The notes under the pieces are model-generated. The model saw only the letters and a list, made by a program, of their open reading frames with translations. It ran no database searches and was not told where the DNA came from. Of a stretch of DNA of 64,000 nucleotides, positions 1 through 12,281 are shown one piece after another. This DNA comes from Jacaranda mimosifolia (Eukaryota > Streptophyta > Magnoliopsida > Lamiales > Bignoniaceae). Numbering within the stretch: position 1 is the stretch's first letter; every line of letters starts with the position of its first letter. The position numbers were made by a program, and so were the translations under genes. The stretch lies in the NCBI GenBank assembly GCA_018894105.1, contig CM032118.1:26764690-26828689 (forward strand), in the 5' to 3' direction.

Positions 1-370
1 ACATCCACTAATATACACCCATATCTCATATGGCATTGTTCATGATTCGAAGTAATATCCAACTTATTGGATTAATGCATCGTCAGTGCAAGTCTATCCG
101 GATCTTAGATTTCCCTAGCCTCATAAGATCCTATGACTTTGAAGTTTTTTAAGATCACGATCGTGTAAGATTTATTTCATGATCACCACCAAGTTTGTGA
201 CCAAGTCCGTAGTCTTGTGTGATCTAAGGGCTTCAACCAAATGCCAGTGAAGTAAATATGTGCATAAGACAAAGATGGTCATTTAAAGAATATCATTTAA
301 TCAAGATTGTATCACAAGTGAAATAGTTTACAATGCCAATCTAATTGGCTTGTAGGGCACTATTCTAGCA
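1..370 (-). repeat. 3' LTR of copia A, partial
   Basis: This stretch aligns along its whole length with 8275-8644, sharing for example the block around 'ggcattg' near 30 and the block 'gtagtcttgtgtgatctaag' near 210. It ends at the LTR terminus (reverse complement TGCTAGAA, mutated from TGTTGGAA). The rest of this LTR lies to the left of the window. Confidence 0.88.
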
Positions 371-388
371 ATCTTCTACTTGCCGTAA
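371..388 (-). other. Polypurine tract of copia A
   Basis: Immediately upstream of the 3' LTR on the minus strand is a purine-rich run (GGCAAGTAGAAGAT). It matches the stretch GGGCAAGTGAGAGAT at the same place in copia B (50762-50776). It would prime plus-strand DNA synthesis in an active element. Confidence 0.7.
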
Positions 389-429
389 AGCCTATTCCCT
401 ATAGTCTTAAGACCCATATTCTCAAGATG

Positions 430-1990
430 TCTTTCAAATACCTTTTGCGGTAAGGGTTTAGTCAGTAGATATGGTATGTTCTCTTTCGAGGCAACTCTCT
501 CCACACAGATGTCGCCTTTGTCAATGATCTCCTGAATCGAATGATATCGCCTTAAAATGTGGTTGGACTACTAATGACATTTTGGCTCTTTAGCTAACGC
601 TACCTCCCTATTGTTGTCATAGAAGACAACGACTAACAAAGCAATGCTAGGTACTACATTCAACTTTTGGATGAAGTTTTTCGTCCAAACACCTTCCTTT
701 GAAGATTCGAAGCCACAATATATTCTGCCTGGGTGGTTAAATCACTCATAGTATCTTGTTTGGAACTTTTCCAACTTACTTCGCCAACATTGAGGCAAAA
801 TATAAATCCAGAAGTGGATTTTTAGTTATCTACATCGGATTGGAAACGGGAATCTAAAAACCCCTCAAGTTTCAATTCTCTATTGCCATATACCAAAAAT
901 AAGTCCTTAGTCCTTCTCAAGTACTTAAAGATTTTTTTAATGGCCATCCTGTGACATTCACCGCGGTTGGATTAGAAACAGCTCGTAACACTTAGAGTGT
1001 GTTCCACATTCGATTTTGTACATTAGACGACATACATTACGCTTCCTATAGCAGATACATATGGTATATGGGACATTCTTTGTCTCTCATCTTCAGTCTT
1101 AGGGGCTATAGATTTGGAGAGACGAATGTTATGTCATAAAGGAAGGAATCCCCACTTAGATTCTTCCATTATAAACCTCTTTAGTATCTTGTTAATGTAC
1201 GGTGTTTGGGAAAGCCTTAGCATCCTCCTCGATCTATCTCTATAAATATGTATTCCTGATAATAGGATTCTCCCAAATCCTTCATGGAGAATTGAATAGA
1301 TTACCACGTTTTAGTGTACTCTAATATTTCTCTCATTTCCAATGAGAAGAATGTTATATACATAAAGCATAATAAACTCTATGCTACTCCTATTAGCCTT
1401 CTTATACACATAAGTTTCATACACATTTTTAACAAAGCCAAGCGATTTGACTCTCTTGTCAAAACGTATGTTCCAACTTCGGGATGTATGTTTAAGTCCA
1501 TAAATGGATCTTTGGAGTTTGCAAACCTTTTGCTCATTCCCTTTGGATATAAAACCATATGGTTGCTCTATATAGATTTGTTCTTCAATGTTTCCATTAA
1601 GAAAAGCGGTTTTCACATCCATTTTCCATATCTCATAGTCATAATATGCAGCTATGGCAAGTAAAATCCAAATAGATTTAAGCATTGCGACCTATGAAAA
1701 GGTTTCCTCGAAATTGATTTTGGATCTTTGAGTGTAATCTTTTATCACTAGTCGTGCCATAAAGGTCATAACCTCTCCATCGACTCCTAGCTTTCACTTA
1801 TAGATCCACTTGCAACCTATGAAAATAATTCCATCTGGTGGATCTACCAAAATCTATACTTTGTTGGAGTACATAGAGTCCACTTCGGATTTCATGGCAT
1901 TATGCCAATGTCCTAAGTCTATGTCCAACATAGCCTCCTAATAGGTCTTTGGATCACTATCCGATTGGTTTGTCTCATAAAGAAATTCAA
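430..1990 (-). pseudogene. copia A reverse transcriptase / RNase H region
   Basis: The best-preserved piece, 1685-1311, contains the copia RT signature MDVKTAFLNG followed by EQPYGF, then CKLQRSIYGLK, which are the standard palm motifs. The catalytic YVDD box reads YVYN here (LYVYNILLIG), so both box aspartates are lost and the enzyme cannot be active. RNase H-like sequence lies further left, about 850-480, around a degraded form of the 'AEYIA' motif. Upstream, about 1990-1700, are the 'CKWIY' and 'ETF' parts of the RT N-terminus with stops. In a working element this domain copies the RNA genome. Here it is a multiply broken remnant. Confidence 0.85.
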
Positions 1991-2059
1991 ACCTTTTGGG
2001 TTGCTTCTTAATTCGGTCCGACCTTCTAAAGGTTGAGTGTAAGGCTCTTATTGCTCATT

Positions 2060-3066
2060 TATTTCCACCGTTTGTAGGATTTATCGATCATCTTGAACTT
2101 CATCAAGTTTAGCAACAATACCATTTCTATCTAATAGAAGTTTCTTTTCCAAAAAGTGGACGTTCCTCGAGACAAACACCCTGTTCTGAGGGATCATAGA
2201 AGTAATAACCTCGAAACTCTCTTCGGTATCCCACAAACTTGCACAAGGTGGATCTACTATCCAACTTGTCTCTTACTAACCGTTTCACGTAAGCGAGAGA
2301 CCCCTAAACCATAAGGTAATAGTAAGATGGTGCTTTTTGGCACTAACTTTGAGGGTTCTAGGTTTAGTAGCCTCGCCATCATTTCTAAAGTATATCCCCA
2401 AAAGGATATAAGCACATTGGAAAAGCTCATTATGGAACGTACTATGTCCAACAAGGTACGATTTCTCCTTTCGACTACTCCATTATGTTGGGGTGTGCCG
2501 GGTAGAGTCCATTGAAAGATAATCTTATTTTTCTTTAACTATTCTCTCCATTGATCCAATCAAAGAGCTTTAATATTAAGTCCCTTTTGCTTTTCTACTT
2601 CATTCCTATACTCTTTAAACTTTTCAATGGCTTTAGACTTGTATTTCATAAGATACACATGTCTGAACCGACTATAATCATCGATTAAGGTGATGAAATA
2701 TGAATAGCCTCATCTCGCACTAACTCTCAGTAGATCACAAACATCCGTATAGATCAAATCCAAAGGACTTGTAGTGCGCTTCGTTTGTCGTACAAAAGAA
2801 GCCTTGGTCATTTTTCCTTTCAAACAAAATTCACAAGTAGGAAGGTCCTCAATGTTACTAACATTTAGTGCTTCGAGAGATTATAACTTATTCATCCTAT
2901 TTTTTAGAAATATGTCTAAGTCTTGCGTGCCAAATTATGGCATCTTCTTGGTTATCTAATTTTCTTTTACTTGATTGAATGTGCATAAGTGAAGGTTGAT
3001 AATCAAGTATGTACAATCCGTTATATAATGTACCTTGGGCAATTAAAGAACCATTCTTTAATGCTT
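2060..3066 (-). pseudogene. copia A integrase region
   Basis: Minus-strand reading shows the pre-integrase zinc motif near 2960-2890 (WHARLRHISK, then downstream cysteines). The core follows with a degraded 'DVC' motif near 2740, and the stretch TPQHNGVVERRNR near 2490-2450, which keeps the catalytic glutamate of the D,D-35-E triad. The piece LLDIVRSIMSFSN (2454-2410) is the usual copia continuation. Several stops and frame changes break the reading frame. The zinc-motif histidines and the catalytic glutamate are better kept than in copia B. Confidence 0.82.
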
Positions 3067-3480
3067 TTAACATCCTATTCGATATAGAAAAAGTATATCC
3101 TTCATTATCAAGAATGAGAATAAAATAATATTTTTCACAAGATTGGGTATATAATAAATCGGATCAAGTACAATGCAAACATTTCCTAAGTTTAACTTGA
3201 TTACACCTTGGACCATGGCGATAACTCTTGCTCCATTTTTGACGCGGAGGATCATATCCCCTTTATGAAGACTCTTTTTTCTTTCCATACCCTATAATGA
3301 ATTACATAGGTTAGAACCACATGTAGTATCAAATACCCATGGGGAAGAATTAGTCGTCAAGTACACTTCAATAAAGTACATACCTTTCTCAAAGGTTGCA
3401 AGATAAGCTTTACAATTTCTTCTCTAATTGCCCTCTCACCACAATGGAAACAATTTGCATTAGTTTTATTCTATTTCTTC
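3067..3480 (-). pseudogene. copia A zinc knuckle and protease remnant
   Basis: Near 3475-3430 the minus strand encodes a CFHCGE-like CCHC zinc knuckle, the C-terminal part of gag. The stretch from 3288 to 3067 is open for 73 codons and matches the copia linker between protease and integrase (a 'GARVIAM' segment and a 'LVKNIILFS' segment). The catalytic DSGA-type protease motif was not found, so this part is damaged or too diverged to read. Confidence 0.6.
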
Positions 3481-3489
3481 TTCTTTACT

Positions 3490-4160
3490 CCCCTAAACCT
3501 TTTAAGGGTCACTTCCCTTCTTAGGACCCCTAGGGCTGTTCAACTTTGAGAAAGAAGCAAGCATAAGAGGTTTTTCCTTCTTTATAGTCGCCTTAGAGTG
3601 ACAAGCATGTTCACCAATTCGTTGATCATCATTTCTTACTTGGACAAATTAAAGTTCACAACGAATTGTTCGAACGAAGAAGATAATAATTGTAGGATCA
3701 AATCCACATAGAGGTCATTGTCTATCACAACATTAAGTTGTCCAACCTTTTTGATGAGTCCATTCATCTTAAGCTTGTGATCATAGACGTTAGAACCCTC
3801 AACAAACAGCTCTCCAGATAAATCGAACCTTCCATGTCTAGTTTGTACATTGTACAACTCTTGTAGGTGTATATAGATCTCACTTGCATGCTTCAGGTGA
3901 TCATGAGTCTTTTGGAGCTTACTGGTTATGGAAGCCATCATGAGGTATCGCACTTGTAGATCATCATCCAAAAGTTTAGTGAACAATTCACACTCGTTAT
4001 TTGAGGTGTCATCACCCAAATTATCCGGTGGACTTTGATCAAAGACATAGGTCATCTTTTCAGAGTCAAGAATGATTTTGAGATTTCTCAACAAATCATA
4101 GAATTTTGGCTTGATAAGTTTATTAGTTTCCAAAATAGTGTGAAGTGGATTCTTAGCCAT
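3490..4160 (-). pseudogene. copia A gag
   Basis: The minus-strand frame from ATG 4160 reads MAKNPLHTILETNKL and then DLLRNLKIILDSEK, the typical N-terminus of plant copia gag (UBN2/gag-polypeptide type). It is open to 3636 (about 174 codons), longer than its counterpart in copia B, and ends in a stop shortly before the zinc knuckle. The upstream extension of the frame to 4259 is leader and not coding, because copia B starts at the same MAKN. The protein would form the particle around the RNA. Confidence 0.82.
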
Positions 4161-6089
4161 TTTGTTTTGAAGATTTCGAAAATCCACAAGAGGTGAAAAG
4201 AATAGTATAAGTATATGATTGAATATTGATGTTGAAAAAATGTGTCCGTGGCCTTTCAAGCATATTTTCCTCCCACTACTTTATCAAATCCTTCACCCCC
4301 TAGAAGAACTAGGGAAATCATATTTTCTAGAGAGAATCAAGATCCCAAGGACTTGGAAACAGACCCCATGATTGAGTGCCATCCACAACCAATCGAAGGG
4401 TAAGCAACCTTTGCTAATTGTATCTCTATTCAACTCTTGATATATTTTGCCTCCCTTTTCTTATAGATCCACATGACCGTGTGCCATCTATATTACTAGG
4501 TGTTAAGTTGAACCTACCAATCAAACTTTGACTTGAGATGACATCACGACATCCCCCGTGACTGAGTGCCAATGTGTGGGCATTCTCAAATCAAAGGTGC
4601 ATTTTATGCTAAGTATATGCTCACAGCTTTCCTCCTAAGTGTGACCCCCGTGATCGAGTGCCATCACATAAAATCAGTAGCGTCGTCATGGCATATACTA
4701 TTGGTAGAAGGTATGGATTAATTAAAACTCCTTTTAATTTATATCTATTTTGATTTAATATTAAGAGCACTTAGGCATTCTAAGTAGAGGGTTTTTCGTG
4801 CTTGCAAAGATTTCATAATTTTTATCTTCTTATTTAGGTTTTCTGTATCCTAATCCATGAATCGCATACATCAATAGGATATGAAAAGCATAAATAAGTA
4901 AATGCGCTTGGTATGCTTCTAGGGTGGGATGACCATGAGCATAACCAAGTGATGCACTTAGAGCCACAGGTGCACCACCTTGTTGATTTTAAGTAGGTTG
5001 ATTAAATCTAGCTATTACATAAGTGTATCCCTATACATTTATGGATCTTCTTAGGTCTCCATGCCTCTAATGGTCTTTTTTACTACTTGTCATATTTACA
5101 TGAGAAAGAAATCCTCATTTCTAGTGATTATATTATCATAACATTTATAAGATAGAAATTAAGAGACATGCAAGTCCCAATTTAGTACAACCCTTTTCAA
5201 CAACTTGAAATAAATAAAATCAATATTAAAGGTTCATGATCATCCCCATTCATTCATCATCCATTCAACAATTAAATGAAAAATAAATAAATTTAGAATT
5301 GGCATTCAATTCCAACAATTAAATGCTTATCTCATAAACAATTAATTGCACAAGCAAGAAGAAGCATAACTATTATGCCACATTGTTGAAGATTAACTTT
5401 AACTAATTTTTAAAAGCAATAAAAAATGTCAAACATAATTTTGACAACTTGCAAAACATTTGTGCATCTATTATGTGTGATGCAAAACACTTTTGGTCAC
5501 TTAAGGAACAGAAAATCAACATTCAAAATCCACAAAACCAAAACTGCCCTGCTACCGCCCAGCCTGGGCTGCAGCTGTGTTGTTTTGAGGTTTTGCATGG
5601 ATCAAGTGGACAGATCAATTTTTGTGCACCAAAAAATTTAGAACTCATTCTAAATATAAAATCGCACAAGATAGATGAAATTCCAGATTCAAAACACCTC
5701 TTAAAAATAGAATTTCAAGTGCTCAATCATGCTTTCAAAAACAAGTTTAAGTAAGAATCATATTTTTCAAAAATCTCCAACAAACTCCAATCATATTGGG
5801 TCTAAAATTGACCAAAATAGCTTAAGGCCAATAACAACATGTTATATCAACATATAACATAAACTAACACCAAATCAGCATTCAACATTAGCATCTATGA
5901 ATTAAAACATGCTCCTATGAATTAACACATTAAAACACATATTTGCATAATTTCAATTCATCAAGCAAAGATCCATATACAACATCATCCAAACACTCCA
6001 ATCTATATCAAGGATCAAGTATTTAGTGATTTTGATCAATTCATCACATGAATCAATCAATCAAAAATCCAAATCATAGCATGAATTGG
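4161..6089 (-). other. copia A untranslated leader with degenerate repeats
   Basis: There is about 1.9 kb between the primer-binding site and gag without a supported gene. The short frames around 5426-5754 are not conserved with copia B. Four copies of a motif like 'ccccgtgactgagtgcca' lie at about 4364, 4468, 4553 and 4643 on the plus strand, spaced 85-105 bp. Copia B has four related copies in its own leader, so the repeats are a property of the family. Confidence 0.6.
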
Positions 6090-6101
6090 GCTCCGATACC
6101 A
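6090..6101 (-). other. Primer-binding site of copia A
   Basis: The minus strand reads TGGTATCGGAGC two bases after the LTR end. This is one base away from the plant initiator tRNA-Met complement TGGTATCAGAGC. It fixes the 5' LTR boundary at 6104 and the transcription direction as minus. Confidence 0.85.
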
Positions 6102-6103
6102 TT

Positions 6104-8644
6104 TGAAGTCATATATAGCCATAGGATCCAATAATCAAAGCATTAAAAATGCAAATTAATTAGGGAACACATGATAAAAAGGATCTAAAACATGCCATTG
6201 ATTTAGATTTGGTATGAGGATTACCTTGTTTTGCTCAAAAACCAAGGAAGCTAGAAGAAAGCTTTTGACTCTTCAAAACTATCTTCCAGCAGCACAACAG
6301 AGTAGCGACCAGTTTTCCCCAACCAAATGATTTTTTATTGAGCTAAAATTTTTATTGGAACTCCAAAATACCTTGATGGATCTACCATCCAAAATTAAAC
6401 TCAATCAGAACTCGAAAAGGTCACCCAGAACTACCTCAAAGTCGCTGCCAGAAACTAGATCTCCAAAGGCGACCAATCCAATTGTCTTGCCTCCAACGTT
6501 AAGATCCACACACTAATGTAACAACCTATTCTCCTCAAAATTAGCTGGATAATATGGAGAAGATACACAATGATGAAGGCTTGATTTGGAGGTAGAAGAA
6601 GAAAAGAAAGTGAAGCTTCAATACACGATGCAACACTTGAAGATTGGAGGGGAAAAGTGGAGAGAATCTAATTCTTTACACTTGTTGCTAGATTGCCACC
6701 CCTCTCTCCCTATATATCTATATATAGAGTGAGTATGGTGAGATGCCAATGTGGCATCACACCTTCCTCAAGGGGTAACTGCCAACTTGGCATTACTAGT
6801 TGGCATTCAACTTGAATTTGAATTTTGTATGAATTGTTGCTATTTGTATGAATTGTTGCTAGATTTCCACCCCTCTCTCCCTCTATACCTATATATAGAG
6901 TGAGGATGGTGAGATGCCAAGGTGGCATCACACCTTCCTCAAGGGGTGACTGCCAACTTGGCATTACAAGTTGGCATTCAACTTGACTTTGAATTTTGTG
7001 TGAATTTGAATTTTATTTGGAATCTTCCCATCCTCAAGGGGTGACCGCCAACTTGGCATTGCAAGTTGGCATTCAATTTGAATTAGAATTTTGTGTGAAT
7101 TTAAATGTTAATTTGGAATATTCATTTCATCTCATGAAATGTCATCCAAATAAATTATAATTCACATCAAATGAACATTTCATTTGAATTTTCCCTCCGA
7201 AATTAATTCTCCATGTTAATTAAATTAAACTCCTTTAATTTAATGAATTAACTTGACTTAACTCTTTAAGTCAATTAGCTTAACTCTTTAAGCTAGCAAT
7301 TGTTAACTTAACCCCCTTAAGTTAACTTGACCAATTGATAGTCATGTAGCACCAATAATTAATTCCTTAATTGTTGGTCTTAATTTAACTTCTTCAATTA
7401 ATTAGATCAATTTAACTATTAAATTGATCAAGCCAAAAGTCACCACAACATTTGCGTCAATCAGTCAACCTCCAAATTGGTCACGTGGGAACTTTTCTAA
7501 CTCTTAGAAAACTCCCCTTCATCGCCTAGGATATGCAATTGACTTTTGTGCGTTACCTATCAGGTTCTACCATTCATTGATCATGGGCTCACAACTCTTT
7601 ATGCCTTTGAAATATCAAATATTCACTCTAGCTTAAACACCTTTAAACTAATCAACTCAATTCAATTAATTTCCATTAATTGAAGAGCACTCAATCTCCA
7701 TGGTTGATGTCCAACGTCAAGCCCATGGAGCCTAACTAGTTAGCCGAAATGAATACTTTTGGAGAACCATTCTAGCTCTACGCGTACCATGCAAATACAG
7801 TCCTTTCATCTCCTATCTCCCAAAAGAAGCCTGGGGAAAGATAATTCTCGACCTTCTAATAGCCTCGATTCTATGTTTCTATTCTCAATGTTCGAGTCCC
7901 TTTATGACGTCATCTTTCAAAAAATCCTTTTCTAAATTATCATACTACCTTGCGCAAGGATTTCATGGAATCGATCATTATAGAATACATAGGAGATATA
8001 CTCACCATTCACAACGATGAGGAGTCAGATCCCCTATTGGATGTCGTAAACCTCCATATCTAAGTAGCCCATAACCAATCTACCCGAACGACCCGCTACG
8101 TGGCCATGGAATAGTTAAATATGAGGACCTTAACACAAGGTTACAATGGATCATCAGGTCAAAGGACTAATTATATGCACTAGCGTAAGTTGGAGAACTT
8201 GCCACTACCAACTTGCCACTATGGCTATCTAGTGGATTCTTTGGGCAGATCTTTAGTGCTTTGTTCTCTAACAAGCATCTACTAATATGCACCCGTATCT
8301 CATATGGCATTGCTCATAAAATGGAGCAATACCAACTCCTTGGATTAATACATCGTTAGTACGAGTCTATTCAGATCTAAGATGCCCTTAGTCTCATAAG
8401 ATCCAATGACTTGGAAGTTGTTTGAGATCACGACCGTGTAAGACTTGTTTCATGATCACCACCTAGTGTGTGATCAAGTCCCGTAGTCTTGTGTGATCTA
8501 AGGGCTTCAACCAAATGCTAGTGAGGTATATATATAAATAAGAAGAAGATGGCCATTTAAACAATATCATTAAATCAAGATTGTATCACAAGTGAAATAA
8601 TTTACAATGCCAATCTAATTGGCTTGCAGGATACTATTCCAACA
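6104..8644 (-). repeat. 5' LTR of copia A (2541 bp)
   Basis: It runs from TGTTGGAA (8644) to TTCA (6104) on the minus strand. It is longer than the 2.2-kb LTRs of copia B because of an internal duplication at 6682-7022. The central part (about 7200-7450) is rich in palindromic 'ttaactctttaagtcaa' segments, which recur in copia B at 44270-44400. The transcription start should lie just left of the TATA-like tracts at 6711-6728 and 6891-6898. Confidence 0.85.
6682..7090 (-). repeat. 171-bp tandem duplication covering the LTR core promoter
   Basis: 'ttgttgctagatt' starts at 6682 and again at 6853, and the following 170 bp are nearly the same. Each copy contains a TATA-like tract and the block 'ctcaaggggt'. 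A third, partial copy of the 'ctcaaggggtgac...ttggcatt' block starts near 7033. The copia B LTRs have only one TATAAATAG at the matching place. Confidence 0.85.
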
Positions 8645-9486
8645 CAAATTATAGTCCTTCCGTCTTCTATCTCCCAAAAGTGGCTAGGGCAAGATATTTG
8701 TTGGCTCCCTAATAGCTTTAATAACTATGTGTCTACATCCAATGTTTGATTTTTCTTTATGACCTCAATTTTGGAGAACACTTTTTCCAAATTGTTATAC
8801 TACTTTGCGCAAGAATTTCTTGGAATCAATCATTATAGAATACATAGGAGATACACTCGTTCTTCATAATAACAAAGAAACAGATCCCATCTTGGATCTC
8901 ACAACTTCTATGCTTAAGTAGCTCATGCCCAATCTCAATCCCATATGACTTGCTACATGATCGGGGAAAAGTCAAAGTATATAGACCTAAACACAAGGTT
9001 ACTATGGATCCTCAGGTCCAAGGACTAATTATATGCACTATTGTAAGCTTGAGAACTTGCCACTACAACTATCTAGTAGATTCTCTAGGTAGGTCCTCAG
9101 TGAACTTGTTCTATAACAAGCACCTAGTAACATGCATCTATATCTTATATAGATTACCTATGAAATAGAGTAATATCCAATCCCTTAGAATATGCATCGT
9201 TAGTGCAAGTCTATCCGAATCTCAGATGCCTCGTCTCCTAAGATTCTATGACTTAGAATACCTTAAAATCATGACCGTAGAGACTTATTTCATGATCACT
9301 TTCATATGCATGACCAAGTCCTGTAGTCTTGTATGATTTAGGGCTTTCAACCAAATGCAAGTGAAGAATAAAAAACATAAGATGAAGACGACCATTTTAA
9401 TAAGAATATCATTCGATCAAGATCGTATCACAATTGGAGTAGTATAACACGCCAATCTAATTGGCTTGTGGGGTACTATTCCAACA
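8645..9486 (-). repeat. LTR fragment X, same copia family, interrupted by element A
   Basis: This stretch matches the 5' part of the copia A LTR (about 7790-8644) from end to end, and finishes at 9486 with the same terminus (CCAACA, i.e. TGTTGG on the minus strand). Its left side stops exactly at the right end of element A, so A inserted into this older LTR. The DNA to the right is not a polypurine tract, which means the TGTTGG end is an outer edge of X and X is a 5' LTR or solo LTR. Short frames in it (e.g. 8950-9168) are spurious. Confidence 0.8.
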
Positions 9487-12281
9487 AAGCTTACATGGCT
9501 AACATTACATATCAAGTTCCAAAAGGTATGTACAACTGGGAGACAGATGCAAAACATATCAAATTTACAAGTACATAAATATCTAGTGCTAATTACAAAC
9601 TATATACAATAATCCTTGAACAAACCTAAACCTCCTGCCCTCCATCAAATCCTATCTGGGAAAAGAATTGGAGAAATACGAGAGGCGTAAGTCCGATAGA
9701 TTTAGTGAGGTATAACTGTCGTATAACATATAAGGTCAACAGAGAATTGATGAAAGTAATTCAGACACCTCAAGACATAACTGAGATGAAATAATTAGAA
9801 GACCCAGATAATTTAAAGCGATAAAATAATGTATTTATAAAACATGGACTCGAACAAACAATACATGTGACAGTGAGGACATACATATCAAGATATTTCA
9901 TAATATAAACCATTTTCCAAAACTTAAGTAGAACTGTTGGTCTAATCTGACATTAGTACTCCCAGAACGTAACATAACAAACATAGTAGGAAACAAAACA
10001 TAACATGTATCTTCCTTATCTCTCCAAATTCTTGAGAGATCCACTCAGCATGACATAACTGACATGTGGCATGGTCAGCCGTATGCTGGATCTCGCCATT
10101 TGCAGATAATTACCTCCAACTATCTATGAGTCAGGATCATGAGTGGGTATTAGCAGGGTCACTAGTCACCGTCGATCCATTCTACCCGATCATCTTCCTA
10201 GACTTAGTCATGGGCCCAACTTCCCAAGGTTGTCCCCGAGGGTAATATAACATGATGCCAACAGTAAAGATTAATTTCAAAATAATGGACTAAATACAAA
10301 GCATAACACTAAACAAAGTTGTACAACATGTAAAATGTATTAGCCAGCAAGGCTATTCCAATTAACAAGTAGAAGAATATTCAAAAACACGATAAGCAAC
10401 TGGTCGGCAAGACCATTTCAATGACATTTTCAAAAAGAATCGATAACAATTACAAGATCAGCTGGCAAGGCTGACGGATACCAGGGGTAAGAAAATGTAA
10501 AACAAAATAGGGATTTCTAAGCATCATAATGATTGCAAATAGACACATACAAATAGACAATAAAGATTTACTAATAATGGAATCATCCTTTTCCCAAATA
10601 TATATATATGGCTAAAACCTCACTTTAGTCACAACAGCAATACTACCAGCATTCTTTTGCCCTGGAAGATCAGAATCCTCATCACCTAATCCAATAAAAT
10701 GTACTTAATGTCAACACGCTTAAATAGTTCTCTTTAATAGCAATTAAACTACTATCATGCTTCAATGTCATGAACTTGCTTATTTTGCGAAATATCTTAC
10801 TTATCTTAAAATTTTGGTCTAATTCGCATATAGGTAATTTATACTAAAATACTGTAATTCTTTCGACAGTCTAAGCAATTTTACTAGAATCAACATATCT
10901 CTTGCTTATATAAACAATAATAAAGTTTATTTGAAAAATAATGTACATTAAATCCTTAAACATATTACCATCGCTAAATAGTATTATGGAAGAGTTTATC
11001 AATTTCAGGCCACTATTTTATCTCTATGCCAGTAATACACAATTTAATAGTTAAGCACATGTTTGATAATCTAGTCAATTGTTAGGAATTTCTCACATTT
11101 TCTAATTATAATTATTCCTTACAATGTTACGCAAAATTAGGATTTTAATTATATTAATTAGCTTAATTAACAATGGTTGAGGTCTAATTTAGCAATTCGG
11201 GTCCACCAGCACTGCATACAACTTATATATCCATATATTTTAGCTCAAAATCATAAATCACATCCCATTCACACTAAATACATGGAAATATATCTCAATA
11301 ATTCATTTGAATTCAACTAGACAACAAGTTATTATCTTAACTGAATTTTTACCAATTACTCAATTTTGAAGCTTATTCACAGTCCGAGATCACCATGCAT
11401 GTGCTCAAGACGGCAAAGAGGAGATTCTATCCCTATTCTGTCGGAGCCGCCACCGTTGAAATTGAGATTCACCACCATCGTCAAAATTGAGATTCTCCAC
11501 CACTACTCGACATGCCTTGCCGAGTTTTACAAAACCCCCAAGTCAATTTCTAGTCCTGTCGTTGATTTGCAAGCTAATTTTGTCCAAAACCTCCAACTCC
11601 ATCGCTGCCCAATTCTTTCAATTACTTCGCCATCAGTGATCAGAATCTGAAATTGAAGCTACCTTCTTGATCCTTGAGCTAAGCCTATCAAAACCCTAGT
11701 TCAAACTTGGGTTCCCACCGTTGGAGCCTCCACGACTGCTACTGCCCACCGCCTGTGCTTTTAGCTTCAATTTATTATTGTTCCTTCTACCGATTTTGGG
11801 AGTTATTGGTACGAATGTGTTCCTTGAGCTGAGGGAAGGTAATAGTATGGTTGATCTTAAGGTTCATCGATGCTGGTGAGAAATCGCCAGTGAAGGTGAT
11901 GGAGGGTTGTATGCAAGAATTTGGAAATAATGGAAGGTAGGTTTGCTATTATAAAGTTAACTTTTAGAAATTACAAAAAGTCTCCCAAAACTTCTTTTCA
12001 GTTTGCAATCGAGCCTTAGGACATATTAATGCCTTAGATTAACCTCTTGACCTATTCTTTTTATAGATTAGCCCTATGGATTTTCTAATCTCTTTCAATT
12101 AAGCCCTGTTTAATTTGACTTTTGGTCCCTTGAGTTCTTAATGTTAAACAAAAACCCCCAAATTTTCCAAAATGCTACTTTTTAAAATATTCTATTAATT
12201 ATTACTGTTTATTTTCTTTAGACAACTAAGTTTTTGGTTTAAGTCATAATTTTCACATTGTGAAATTTTAGTGGTGTTACA
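9487..12281 (-). repeat. Long LTR of a Ty3/gypsy element, chromovirus (Tekay/Del)-like, no coding part
   Basis: The minus strand starts at 12281 with TGTAACACC, a common start of long chromoviral LTRs. The stretch has no transposon gene. Blocks such as 'gacatgtggcatggtcagccg' near 10060 resemble the GC-richer part of such LTRs. The left edge meets LTR X with no clear CA/TG end, suggesting X cut this LTR and the remainder lies left of the window. The open frame at 11366-11650 is probably chance within the LTR. The family call is by resemblance only. Confidence 0.5.

Larger units (their letters stand above)
1..8644 (-). mobile_element. Ty1/copia LTR retrotransposon A, degenerate, 3' LTR cut by window edge
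   Basis: The minus strand reads, from right to left, a 5' LTR (8644-6104), a primer-binding site (6101-6090), a long leader, gag, integrase, reverse transcriptase, RNase H, a polypurine stretch (388-371) and the first 370 bp of the 3' LTR. The order integrase before RT is diagnostic of copia. The LTR begins TGTTGGAA and ends TTCA. The two visible LTR segments differ at many positions and every coding domain has stops or shifts, so the copy is old and non-autonomous. Its right neighbour is a related LTR fragment. A target duplication cannot be tested because the left end lies outside the window. Confidence 0.9.

Noticed and set aside
1314..1664. 116-codon plus-strand frame
   Set aside because: Mirror frame of the minus-strand RT in copia A.
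5426..5754. Overlapping frames in the copia A leader
   Set aside because: They are on the strand opposite to the element and are not kept in copia B.
6710..6964. 84-codon minus frame with internal repeat (MPSWQ...PLEEGVMP twice)
   Set aside because: The protein repeat is only the translation of the 171-bp LTR duplication.
11366..11650. 94-codon plus-strand frame
   Set aside because: It lies within the long LTR, has no family motif and no exon context.
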